A stretch of DNA of 18,111 bases from Anaerolineae bacterium. GTDB taxonomy: Bacteria > Chloroflexota > Anaerolineae > Aggregatilineales > Phototrophicaceae. Below the pieces are notes generated by a model. It saw only the letters and a program-made list of their open reading frames with translations, was not told where the DNA came from and did not search any database. A program made the position numbers and the translations under genes. The stretch covers positions 1 through 18,111 of the forward strand of contig WGEI01000497.1 of NCBI GenBank assembly GCA_015492875.1, in the 5' to 3' direction. Within the stretch, counting starts at the first letter, position 1. Each line of letters begins with the position of its first letter. This document shows positions 7,388 to 14,093 of this stretch, piece after piece.

Positions 7388-9208
7388 TTACCACGCCTTA
7401 ATCGAAAGCGGTAACAACTTCAACCGATTTTGCTCATCCTGACCAGGGGCGCTGATACGCTGGCCATCCCACCATTGGTAAACAATGAGGTAAATATCAT
7501 AATCCTGCGCGTTGGTGGGAAAGGGGATTTGCAAGACACGTTCTTCAACATATAGCTGGCCGGACTGCCACTGGGTCATAGATTGTGGGAGCGGCTCATT
7601 GGCCACAGGCGATAAGTGAATGAGCTGCGGCGCACCATCTGATTGCATAAATAAGCCATCGCCACCGGGGACATGAAGGGCAACACTATACTCGGCATCG
7701 AGCGGCTTATCTACTGACCACCATAAGCGCAAACGCACGGCCTCCCCTTCCCGTTTGGCGAGCAAGCCGGGGATTAGATTGCCATCTTCATCAACAACGT
7801 CCACACCGTGAAAGCGCAACCCGTTATCGAAAGGAATACCTGCGGCATCTGGCGGACCAACATATAGGCGAATGAGAAAATTCCATGGCCCTTGAAAGAT
7901 GCTGGCAATGCGCCCTTGCTCCACCTGTGACCGAAAGGCTTCATCTTCCCAACCATCAGCCCGCAAATACCAAACCCGGCGATAATCTGATGGCGTATCA
8001 ACAATGGCTAGGCCGTTGGGGAAATAGACCTGACTATAGTAATCCCATTGATAAGGGCGGCCACAAGGGCAATTGGGGTCTATCACCAGCACATCGCCGG
8101 GGCGCATATCATCGGATACCGCGCTCAAATACTTCTCAAAGGGCAATAGGCCAAAGCGATAATCATCTAATGGCTGGGGGACGAAGTTGAGAATAGCGAA
8201 AAAGACAACAGCGCCAACCGCTAACTTGCGGGGAAGGAAAGAAATCGCCCAGCCTACTAACAAAGCTATCCCGAACAGTATCCACCACATATAACGCGCT
8301 TGGAAAAAGGCAAGCCATTTATCAAAGATATGCAAAAAGGTGGGCGTGGCAAAAACCCATATAGCGAAAAATAATAAGCGATTGGAGAATCGTCTTTGTC
8401 GCCATAAAAGCCAAACGATACAAATACCTATAATAAGCAGCCACAACGGGAATAATGTGCCAGTGAATTGCTGGAATAAATCAAGCATGGCTTGGGGGTA
8501 AGGTAATAAATCAGGCGAACCTATTGCCGCGCGGCGTCCGGCTTGATTTAACGCTTTATCTAACAATAAGGGCAACACCAACAGCAAGGAAACCGCACCC
8601 GGCAACCACCACCGCAACACCTTTCGCCAATGGAAAAGTAGTGTATACAGCCCCAGTATGGCGAAGGCCAAAACAGCCGTAAAGGCGATATAAAAAAGCA
8701 GCGCCATAGCCACGCCCAGCAATACACCATATTTGAGCTTATCGGTCTCGAAATAGCGTTTAACTAGCCATAAAACCAGCGGGAAAATCGCAATGAGTAA
8801 GTAGTAGCCGCGCAAGTTGGTGCTGAGAAAGACAATGTAACCCAGCGCGCCATAGGCCAATACAGCGCCCCAAGCGGCGGATTCCTGTTGGTAGCTGTCC
8901 TTCGCTAAACGATATGCAAAGGCTGCACCTAGCAAAAATGTCAGTGTCGGTAAAACGCGCAAAATTAGCGGATGAATTCCCACCATCGATTGCCAACCGC
9001 CAAGCACGAGGAAAGACAACGGCGGCCAGTCATAAGGTGTCCAAGCAATTATTTGCGATGGCGAACCAAAAGTTTGCCAGATGTTCCAAACTTCGTCCGG
9101 ATCAAACTCAATTTGGTGCAATAGCATGAAGCGGCTTAATGCCAGCAAAAAAAATAAAAGAGCAGCAACAAAAACTCTTCTTTGGTGTGACATCAGTTTC
9201 TCGGTCAT
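7388..9208 (-). CDS. GT-C-type membrane glycosyltransferase, upstream paralogue
   Basis: 606 residues, exactly the length of its downstream neighbour and alignable with almost no gaps. It has multiple membrane helices up to about residue 345. The acidic motif DPDE (36-39) follows the first helix, then YDWPPLSF (59-66), both typical of GT39/ArnT-like GT-C transferases. The soluble C-terminal part carries DPNCPC (377-382), WDYYSQVY, GPWNFLIRLYV (440-450), NGLRFHG and LWWSVD (495-500). It ends IKAW like its paralogue. Identity in the last 116 residues is roughly two thirds by eye. The start may be ATG 9208 or ATG 9193, five codons in; neither has a strong ribosome binding site. Transfer of a sugar from a lipid-linked donor to an envelope acceptor is inferred from the family. 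Transcription probably starts from the promoter at 9244-9272. Confidence 0.85.
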   Translation of the reverse strand: MTEKLMSHQRRVFVAALLFFLLALSRFMLLHQIEFDPDEVWNIWQTFGSPSQIIAWTPYDWPPLSFLVLGGWQSMVGIHPLILRVLPTLTFLLGAAFAYRLAKDSYQQESAAWGAVLAYGALGYIVFLSTNLRGYYLLIAIFPLVLWLVKRYFETDKLKYGVLLGVAMALLFYIAFTAVLAFAILGLYTLLFHWRKVLRWWLPGAVSLLLVLPLLLDKALNQAGRRAAIGSPDLLPYPQAMLDLFQQFTGTLFPLWLLIIGICIVWLLWRQRRFSNRLLFFAIWVFATPTFLHIFDKWLAFFQARYMWWILFGIALLVGWAISFLPRKLAVGAVVFFAILNFVPQPLDDYRFGLLPFEKYLSAVSDDMRPGDVLVIDPNCPCGRPYQWDYYSQVYFPNGLAIVDTPSDYRRVWYLRADGWEDEAFRSQVEQGRIASIFQGPWNFLIRLYVGPPDAAGIPFDNGLRFHGVDVVDEDGNLIPGLLAKREGEAVRLRLWWSVDKPLDAEYSVALHVPGGDGLFMQSDGAPQLIHLSPVANEPLPQSMTQWQSGQLYVEERVLQIPFPTNAQDYDIYLIVYQWWDGQRISAPGQDEQNRLKLLPLSIKAW

Positions 9209-9243
9209 AGAGCATGAAATTAACTAGTAGCCAGAATGGGGAG

Positions 9244-9272
9244 ATTATAGAAGGCATCCCAAAAGCTGTAAA
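9244..9272 (-). promoter_or_regulatory. Strong sigma70-type promoter for the glycosyltransferase pair
   Basis: Minus strand TTTACA (9272-9267), 17-base spacer, and TATAAT (9249-9244): 5/6 and 6/6 matches with ideal spacing. The predicted transcript starts near 9237, about 30 bases before ATG 9208. It diverges from the rnpB promoter. Confidence 0.8.
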
Positions 9273-9310
9273 GCGCTATAGTGGCGCTTATTTTGTTTAT
9301 ATGTAGCCGA

Positions 9311-9316
9311 TATAAT
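9311..9316 (+). promoter_or_regulatory. -10 box of the rnpB promoter
   Basis: A perfect TATAAT ends 8 bases before the first base of the predicted RNase P RNA, the expected distance for transcription starting at or near the mature 5' end. The -35 region at 17 bases (TTATTT, 9288-9293) is weak. Confidence 0.7.
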
Positions 9317-9324
9317 ATATAAAA

Positions 9325-9697
9325 GGCCAGGCCAATCGGGTGACCGCAGTCTGTTATAAGCAGGCTGAGGAAAGTCCGCGCTCCATAGGGCAACGGTGCT
9401 AGCTAACGGCTAGGCGGGGTAACCCGACGGAAAGTACCACAGAGAGCAGATTGCGTAGGCATCCATTTCGATGTCAGGCGTGAGGGTGAAAGGGTGGTGT
9501 AAGAGACCACCAGCACTAGCAGTGATGCGAGTGGCTCGGCAAACCCCACCGGGAGCAAGGCAAAATAGGCGCATTGGGGTAGCCCGCCCCGCAAAAAGCG
9601 CCGGGTATGCCGCTAGAGGCGTCGGGCGACCGGCGTCCCAGATAGATGGTCACCACCCCATTGGGGTACAGAACGCGGCTTACAGATTGACCTGGCC
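9325..9697 (+). ncRNA. rnpB: RNase P RNA, bacterial type A
   Basis: The catalytic RNA that trims the 5' leader of pre-tRNAs, about 373 bases long. The signature GAGGAAAGTCCGCGCTCC begins at 9367, and its partner ACAGAACGCGGCTTA lies at 9669-9683. Other conserved segments present are AGGGCAACGGTGC, the CACAGAGAGCAGA stretch, GAGGGTGAAAGGGTGGTGTAAGAG (in two parts) and GGGAGCAAGGCAAAATAGG. A GGGT element near 9603 is in the right place to bind the CCA end of tRNA. The ends pair as helix P1: GGCCAGG at 9325 with CCTGGCC ending at 9697, continuing inward with one mismatch. CCGCG (9376-9380) pairs with CGCGG (9674-9678), where E. coli has CCGGG with CCCGG, a compensated change. No T-rich intrinsic terminator is evident just downstream. 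Confidence 0.97.
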
Positions 9698-9819
9698 AAA
9701 ACAAACCATATCCTAGCGATTTCCCCCACGCATATAGGCCTACTTTGAGCTATACTAAGGCCAATAACAAACTCCGCGAGCAATTCGCCCCAATCAATAT
9801 AGAAAGGAATGCAGCCATC

Positions 9820-10440
9820 ATGCTGTTTATTGGCATTGAAGGGCCGATTGGTGTCGGCAAAACGACGTTAGCCCAATATCTGAGCGATAAACTCAATGCT
9901 CGGTTGATGCTGGAGCAATTTGAAGAAAACCCGTTTCTGAGCCGCTTCTATGAAAACCCAGAATGCTATGCCCTGCAAACCCAGTTATTCTTCTTGATGA
10001 CGCGCTATCGGCAACATGATTTGCTGGAGGAGATTAAAGAACAGCCGCTGGTGAGCGATTATATTTTTGCCAAAAACGACCTGTTCGCGGGGTACACGCT
10101 CAATGGGCCAGAATTAGCGCTATACGATAGCATTAGCCACGCGCTGGCCAAGCAAATCCCCGCCCCCAATCTGGTGGTATATCTCCATGCCGAAACTAAT
10201 GTTTTAATGCAGCGTATTGCCCAACGCAACCGCCCTTACGAGCAACACAGCCAAATGCGGGATTATATTGATCGCCTGAAAGATGAATACGAGCGCTTTT
10301 TTGAGACATTCACCGCCGCGCCTGTTTTGCGCTTTGATGTCACTGAGCGCGATTTCGTTCAATCTGAGGATGACCGCAACTATATTTTGGGACGGATTGA
10401 AGAAGAAATTGAAGCCATTCGTATCCGATTAACCTCATAA
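9820..10440 (+). CDS. Deoxynucleoside kinase (dAK/dGK/dCK family)
   Basis: 206 residues from ATG 9820. The frame extends upstream to a TTG at 9745, but that extension has no family similarity, whereas MLFIGIEGPIGVGKTT is the standard N-terminus. AAAGGA sits 11 bases upstream, slightly far. The Walker A motif GPIGVGKTT is at residues 8-16. LVSDYIFAKNDLFAG fits the substrate-site segment of bacterial deoxyadenosine/deoxyguanosine kinases, and RIAQRNRPYEQ fits the arginine-rich LID that holds ATP phosphates. It phosphorylates deoxynucleosides to monophosphates in cytoplasmic nucleotide salvage; base preference cannot be read by eye. It sits 122 bases downstream of rnpB. A TATACT at 9751 has no good -35, so its promoter is uncertain. 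Confidence 0.9.
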   Translation: MLFIGIEGPIGVGKTTLAQYLSDKLNARLMLEQFEENPFLSRFYENPECYALQTQLFFLMTRYRQHDLLEEIKEQPLVSDYIFAKNDLFAGYTLNGPELALYDSISHALAKQIPAPNLVVYLHAETNVLMQRIAQRNRPYEQHSQMRDYIDRLKDEYERFFETFTAAPVLRFDVTERDFVQSEDDRNYILGRIEEEIEAIRIRLTS

Positions 10441-10442
10441 AA

Positions 10443-10466
10443 CCCACATTCGCTCAGGTTTGTGGG
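10443..10466 (+). terminator. Possible hairpin after the deoxynucleoside kinase
   Basis: CCCACA (10443-10448) and TGTGGG (10461-10466) form a 6-bp stem with a 12-base loop starting 3 bases after the stop codon. There is no T-run, so this may be incidental: its right arm is also the first copy of the TGTGGGAT repeat cluster. Confidence 0.25.
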
Positions 10467-10531
10467 ATAATATGTGGGATATTGTGGGATATTGTGGGAT
10501 TTATCCGTTCATAACCAACACTATCCCACAT
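10461..10531. repeat. Phased TGTGGGAT repeat cluster
   Basis: TGTGGGAT starts at 10461, 10473, 10483 and 10493, with spacings of 12, 10 and 10 bases, close to one helical turn each. The last two units are identical 10-mers (ATTGTGGGAT). An inverted copy, TATCCCACAT at 10522-10531, is the perfect complement of 10472-10481. A partial inverted copy (AACCCACATT) opens the spacer at 10441. This arrangement is typical of a protein-binding array, but the protein is unknown. Confidence 0.6.
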
Positions 10532-10587
10532 TGGCTACTGTTTTGTTGTTATGTATGCACGGGGCGATGCCTTGAACCTGCGCGAAC

Positions 10588-10596
10588 TGGTATAAT
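10588..10596 (+). promoter_or_regulatory. Extended -10 element in the kinase/etfA spacer
   Basis: TGGTATAAT matches an extended -10 (TGn plus TATAAT). The -35 is poor. A transcript from here would start near 10603 and meet the hairpin at 10612-10642 almost at once, so its function is unclear. The same nine bases occur upstream of the acyl-CoA dehydrogenase gene. Confidence 0.35.
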
Positions 10597-10611
10597 ACTC
10601 GTAAAAATACA

Positions 10612-10642
10612 AAAGGGGCGCGACTTTTGACCGTGCCCCTTT
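10612..10642 (-). terminator. Terminator of the etfBA operon
   Basis: AAAGGGGC (10612-10619) pairs perfectly with GCCCCTTT (10635-10642). On the minus strand the stem is followed by TTGTATTTTT, a good U-tract, 24 bases past the etfA stop codon. On the plus strand the downstream sequence is only moderately T-rich. Confidence 0.8.
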
Positions 10643-10666
10643 ATCCGCTTCGCTATAGCTAAAACG

Positions 10667-11704
10667 CTATTTCCCCAGACGCTTTTTCAGCTCTTCGGTC
10701 AACGCTGGAACAACTTCATACAAATCGCCGACAATGCCATAACGCGCCAGCTTGAAAATCGGGGCTTCTGGGTCTTTGTTGATAGCCACAATCACTTTAC
10801 TGCTGCGCATACCTGCCTGATGCTGAATAGCGCCGCTGATGCCGCAGGCGATGTATAAATCGGGGCTAACGACTTTACCAGTCTGCCCAACCTGATGGGC
10901 ATAGGGAATAAAGCCAGCATCTACAGCCGCACGGCTAGCGCCCACTGCCGCGCCAAGAACATCAGCTAGCGGCTGGATAACATTGGCGAAACCGTCTTGC
11001 GCTTTCCACACTGTCGCATCCTCTACACCGTCGGGGGCGGGTTTCGGATTGTTAGCCATACCACGCCCACCAGAAACGATGATGGCCGCGTCTGTGAGGT
11101 TCACCGTGCCGGTCTCTTCCTCAAAGCTCTCGATTTTAGTAGCGATGTCGTCTTCTGACAGGACAGCATCAACTTTTTCAATATCGATGCTTGCGCCACT
11201 ATTAAGCTCATTAGGCTTAAAGGCACGCCCGCGAATGGTGAGGAACAGTGTGCCTTCACCGCTACTACGCACTTCGCTCAATACTTTGCCAGCATAGGCC
11301 GGGCGTGTCGCCACAACTTTATTGCCATCAAGCGAAAGCTCCAGCGCTTCGGTAATCATACCGCTATCGGTATCGGCGGCAGAAGCGGCCAGCAATTCAC
11401 GCCCGCGACTTGTGCCGACAGCAATCACCACAGCGGGGCTATTATCCTGTACAAGTTTGGTGAGGAGAGCGGCATAAGGCTCTAGGCGAAAGCCGTGCAA
11501 AGTGGCATCTTCACAAACAATGGCTTTATCCGCGCCATATTCGCCCGCTTGCTTAGCAACTGCCTCAGCATTTTCTCCCAATATGAGCGCGACAAGGGGC
11601 ACACCCAGACCATCTGCCAGCGTACGGCCAGCGCCAAGCGCCTCCCAGCTAGTGGGGTTGGCAGCACCTTTGAATGTCTCTACCCAAGCAAATACCGCGC
11701 TCAT
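10667..11704 (-). CDS. etfA: Electron transfer flavoprotein subunit alpha
   Basis: 345 residues, the usual length. The N-terminal domain (about 1-190) is the Rossmann-like half shared with EtfB. The C-terminal half is the FAD-binding domain: SGGRGM (211-216), GASRAAVDAG (255-264), HQVGQTGKVVSPDLYIACG starting at H270, SGAIQHQAGM, and AINKD (307-311). With EtfB it accepts electrons from acyl-CoA dehydrogenases and passes them to the respiratory chain through ETF:quinone oxidoreductase, which is not in this window. Its ATG overlaps the etfB stop codon by 4 bases (ATGA), so the two subunits are probably translationally coupled. The acyl-CoA dehydrogenase at 14771 is a plausible electron donor. 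Whether this ETF is a canonical or bifurcating type cannot be settled by eye. Confidence 0.97.
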   Translation of the reverse strand: MSAVFAWVETFKGAANPTSWEALGAGRTLADGLGVPLVALILGENAEAVAKQAGEYGADKAIVCEDATLHGFRLEPYAALLTKLVQDNSPAVVIAVGTSRGRELLAASAADTDSGMITEALELSLDGNKVVATRPAYAGKVLSEVRSSGEGTLFLTIRGRAFKPNELNSGASIDIEKVDAVLSEDDIATKIESFEEETGTVNLTDAAIIVSGGRGMANNPKPAPDGVEDATVWKAQDGFANVIQPLADVLGAAVGASRAAVDAGFIPYAHQVGQTGKVVSPDLYIACGISGAIQHQAGMRSSKVIVAINKDPEAPIFKLARYGIVGDLYEVVPALTEELKKRLGK

Positions 11705-12480
11705 AGTACCTTCTCCTCAAGCAACTTCTCGACCAAAGCAGCCGCTTGTTCCTGCGGTGTGCCTTCCAGCATCTCGCATTCAGTTTCACGCACTGGCAGG
11801 TTTTTATAGGCGACAATTTCCACGCCTTTAGCTGGCACATCAACGCCAAGCTCTGCCAGCGACCAAACAGGAATTTGGGCTTTTGCGGCCTTGCGAATAC
11901 CGATAAAGGAGGGATAACGAGGCTCGTTAATGTCCTTCATTACGGTCATCACAGCAGGCAGGCGGCTAGTGACAATCTGTTTACCCTGCTCTAGCATACG
12001 CTCTACGCGAATCGTCCCAGCGGCATAATCCACATCTAAAATGCGGGAAACATAGCTGAGCATTGTCCAACCAAGCTTACGGGCGGTCTGGTAAGCGTGT
12101 TGGTCTGTACCAACATCGATACTCTCTTTGCCAAAAATGACGAGGTCTACATCGCCCATCTTGTTAACAGCCCCAGCCGCCGCTGTGGCATAGTGTAGGC
12201 TATCGAAGGGGTCTAGCGCCTCATCTTCTACCCGTACGGCTTCATTAAGCCCCATAGCAAGGCTGTGCTTGAGCGCGTCATTATGCGCTTCGGGACCGAT
12301 GGCAACTACTGTGGCCTTGCCACCGCCACTCTTGGCTTGAAGGATAGCTTCCTCAAGCGCGTATTCATCCCATGGATTAACGACGAGGCCAGCATCGCCC
12401 CATGTGACGTTGCCGTTATCATCTACCACCACTTTAGCGGCGGTATCCGGCGTACTCCGAGTAAAAACCACGACATGCAA
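11701..12480 (-). CDS. etfB: Electron transfer flavoprotein subunit beta
   Basis: 259 residues from a TTG start at 12480. The frame is open to a GTG at 12513, but AGGAGG lies 9 bases before the TTG, and the protein then begins MHVVVFTRSTPDT, like typical EtfB N-termini. Conserved pieces are NPWDEYALEEA (35-45), DLVIFGKESIDVGTDQ (ending at 127) and LPAVMTVMKDINEPRYPSF (174-192), the EtfB signature. The segment after TDQ reads HAYQTARKLGW instead of the common VGP/VG type, a divergence around the AMP/FAD pocket. It forms the ETF heterodimer with EtfA, encoded immediately downstream with a 4-base overlap. The spacer to the pentapeptide gene (12481-12605) holds a TAAAAT with a poor -35. Confidence 0.96.
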   Translation of the reverse strand: MHVVVFTRSTPDTAAKVVVDDNGNVTWGDAGLVVNPWDEYALEEAILQAKSGGGKATVVAIGPEAHNDALKHSLAMGLNEAVRVEDEALDPFDSLHYATAAAGAVNKMGDVDLVIFGKESIDVGTDQHAYQTARKLGWTMLSYVSRILDVDYAAGTIRVERMLEQGKQIVTSRLPAVMTVMKDINEPRYPSFIGIRKAAKAQIPVWSLAELGVDVPAKGVEIVAYKNLPVRETECEMLEGTPQEQAAALVEKLLEEKVL

Positions 12481-12495
12481 GGGAAAAACCCTCCT
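12480..12495 (-). promoter_or_regulatory. Shine-Dalgarno that fixes the TTG start of etfB
   Basis: On the minus strand a perfect AGGAGG (12495-12490) stands 9 bases before TTG 12480. It would lie inside the coding region if the GTG at 12513 were the start, which argues for the shorter protein. Confidence 0.7.
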
Positions 12496-12605
12496 AAAAC
12501 TCCAATAGTTCACATAGCTAACGTCATTATTTTACCCGTTTAGCGCCATAAAATCTAATAGGGATTTGATTAATTTGTGCAATTCGTCGCAATGACACAA
12601 GAAGG

Positions 12606-13184
12606 CTAACGAGTAAAAGCCACAACATCGGCTTCAGGCGACCAGTAAGTGCCATCTGGCAAACGGGTTTCGGGAGAAAAAACAGCGTTGGACAGATTAG
12701 CATTCTTCAAGATGGCGTTCATTAAGTCTGCACCAGCCAGTTTCGCACTCCACAAATTAGCGCCAGTCAAATCTGCTTCATGCAAAATAGCATCGGTAAA
12801 ATCTCCGTTGGCGATATTGGCCTCTTGCAAAATCGCATTGCTTAAGTTTGCCCCACGAAGTAGCACCATGCGTAAATTGGCGCGGCGTAAATTAGCGCGT
12901 TTTAAGCTGGCATGTTGTAGATTGGCCTGACGAAGATATGCTTGCTGTAAATTGACATTTTCCAAATTAGCCCCTTCAAGGTTAGCGAAGGCCAGCGCAG
13001 CTTTGGCCAAATTCGCCTTTTCTAATTGCGCGCCAACGAGCGTCCCATTCTTCAACAAAAGGCGCTCTTGCAATTCTTCTACAGCAGCAAGGGCTTCGCT
13101 ATTAATGTGACTGCGCATCTGTTGAATCAACATTTCATCAGATAGCGGTTTATGATTTCGGAAATAACGAAAGAAACGCCGCAT
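12606..13184 (-). CDS. Pentapeptide-repeat protein
   Basis: 192 residues. After a basic N-terminal ~48 residues comes an uninterrupted run of about 24 A(N/D)LXX-type pentapeptides (about 50-169), for example LEKANLAKAALAFANLEG and LSNAILQEANIANGDF. They should fold into a right-handed four-sided beta-helix of about six coils. The end, FSPETRLPDGTYWSP, matches a C-terminal motif often seen after such repeats. There is no signal peptide or membrane helix, so it is probably cytoplasmic. Members of this fold include DNA-gyrase-protecting mimics, but most have no known function and nothing here points to gyrase. AGGAG lies about 4 bases before ATG 13184. It stands upstream of etfB on the same strand, 125 bases away, with no clear shared role. 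Confidence 0.92.
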   Translation of the reverse strand: MRRFFRYFRNHKPLSDEMLIQQMRSHINSEALAAVEELQERLLLKNGTLVGAQLEKANLAKAALAFANLEGANLENVNLQQAYLRQANLQHASLKRANLRRANLRMVLLRGANLSNAILQEANIANGDFTDAILHEADLTGANLWSAKLAGADLMNAILKNANLSNAVFSPETRLPDGTYWSPEADVVAFTR

Positions 13185-13224
13185 TCTACTCCTACTTTCT
13201 CCTGCTCAAACAATTGCTCATATT

Positions 13225-13253
13225 TTGCCACCAATAGATGTAGCCATTATACT
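13225..13253 (+). promoter_or_regulatory. Sigma70-type promoter for the LolA-like gene
   Basis: TTGCCA (13225-13230), 17-base spacer, and TATACT (13248-13253): 4/6 and 5/6 matches at ideal spacing. Transcription would start near 13260, giving a leader of about 45 bases before ATG 13307. The spacer 13185-13306 is shared with the divergent pentapeptide-repeat gene. Confidence 0.65.
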
Positions 13254-13306
13254 AAGACGAGATACGTTAAACAGATTTAAGTGACCACTACAGTTGAGGG
13301 GAGCGT

Positions 13307-14017
13307 ATGCCTGTTCTATTGCTTGCACAAGGTTCACCAGAAGCTAAAGAGGCGCTGCGCAAAGCCATTGAAGCGCGTTATGGCGCATTTCCGCCGCATC
13401 TAGCGGTTTTTCATGCAACGTTTAAGGGTAAGGCGCGCGTCAAGGTTGGACCAGTCAAAACATGGATTCCATTGGATTTAACAATGCGCTTTCACTTCCC
13501 CCAACATTTGCGGGTTGATTTCACAGTGCGCCCGTTTGGGCTGCCTGTACAACGCGGGATAGATGCTTTTGATGGCGAGAAGTTCTATACCCTGCGGGGG
13601 AATAAAGACATTGCTATTGTAGAAAATGAGAAGGAAAGCGAGTCTATGCGGCGGCGGTTATGGGCAATGGCCGCTTTGTTGCTGACGCCGTTGGGGGAGC
13701 AATATGTTCAATTGGAGATGCTAGACAATGGCTATCTAGAAGCGCGTAACATGGAATTAGGCGATGCTGTACAATTGCACCTCAATACCAATGGAGCGTT
13801 AGAAGAGGTGCGGGTATCTTGCTACAATCCAGAGGTGGGGATTGAGCAATTCTTCCGTTTACGGGTTTCGGCGGAGCTTATTGATACCAATAGCATTATG
13901 ATGCCACAGAAAATTAACGCCTATTGGGACGATATCCCATATTTTGAAGCTGAACCCAAAAGCGCCAACAATAGTAAGGATATTTCTATAGCCGTATTTC
14001 GGTTGGCCGAAGATTAA
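13307..14017 (+). CDS. Unrecognised protein, possibly LolA-like beta-barrel fold
   Basis: 236 residues from ATG 13307, with GAGGGGA just upstream. I do not recognise a named family. The pattern is an N-terminal amphipathic helix (SPEAKEALRKAIEARYG), then alternating beta strands: HATFKGKARVKVGPVKTW, LTMRFHFPQHLRVDFTV, IDAFDGEKFYTLRG, QYVQLEMLDNGYLEARN. This recalls the LolA/LppX-like fold of lipoprotein-sorting proteins, where a helix packs in a half-barrel that holds a lipid. However, no signal peptide or lipobox is present, so it would be cytoplasmic, which is odd for that fold. The LolA idea is a weak structural guess. It is transcribed alone from its own promoter and ends at a convergent terminator. 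Confidence 0.6.
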   Translation: MPVLLLAQGSPEAKEALRKAIEARYGAFPPHLAVFHATFKGKARVKVGPVKTWIPLDLTMRFHFPQHLRVDFTVRPFGLPVQRGIDAFDGEKFYTLRGNKDIAIVENEKESESMRRRLWAMAALLLTPLGEQYVQLEMLDNGYLEARNMELGDAVQLHLNTNGALEEVRVSCYNPEVGIEQFFRLRVSAELIDTNSIMMPQKINAYWDDIPYFEAEPKSANNSKDISIAVFRLAED

Positions 14018-14044
14018 GCCGCGTGAACATATAAAACAAAACAA

Positions 14045-14067
14045 CGCCATACTGTGGGAATATGGCG
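14045..14067. terminator. Bidirectional terminator between convergent genes
   Basis: CGCCATA (14045-14051) pairs perfectly with TATGGCG (14061-14067) around a 9-base loop. On the plus strand CTTTT follows; on the minus strand TTGTTTTGTTTT follows. It serves the LolA-like gene ending at 14017 and the acetyltransferase ending at 14094. Confidence 0.8.
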
Positions 14068-14093
14068 CTTTTCATGTGCAATGGAACAGGCAG

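Noticed and set aside
9403..9716. Open frames on both strands of about 60-80 codons
   Set aside because: They lie inside rnpB, have no ribosome binding site and no recognisable protein features.
9745..9819. N-terminal extension of the deoxynucleoside kinase from a TTG
   Set aside because: The extension resembles no kinase N-terminus, and the family start at 9820 has a fair ribosome binding site.
10461..10470. DnaA-box-like sequence, TGTGGGATAA
   Set aside because: It differs from TGTGGATAA by an inserted G in every copy, and neither dnaA nor dnaN nor gidA is nearby, so I do not call an origin.
10461..10500. Possible NrdR boxes next to a deoxynucleotide salvage gene
   Set aside because: The repeats lack the symmetric ACAC...GTGT arrangement and lie downstream, not upstream, of the kinase gene.
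10461..10500. Small CRISPR-like array
   Set aside because: Repeat units are only 8-10 bases with no spacers of normal length and no cas genes.
12575..12600. Stem-loop TTGTG...CACAA after the pentapeptide-repeat gene as a terminator
   Set aside because: The stem is broken by an internal loop and is not followed by a T-run on the minus strand.
12649..12930. Plus-strand open frame rich in Lys/Leu/Ala repeats
   Set aside because: It is the antisense shadow of the pentapeptide repeats; the repeat periodicity of the real gene creates it.
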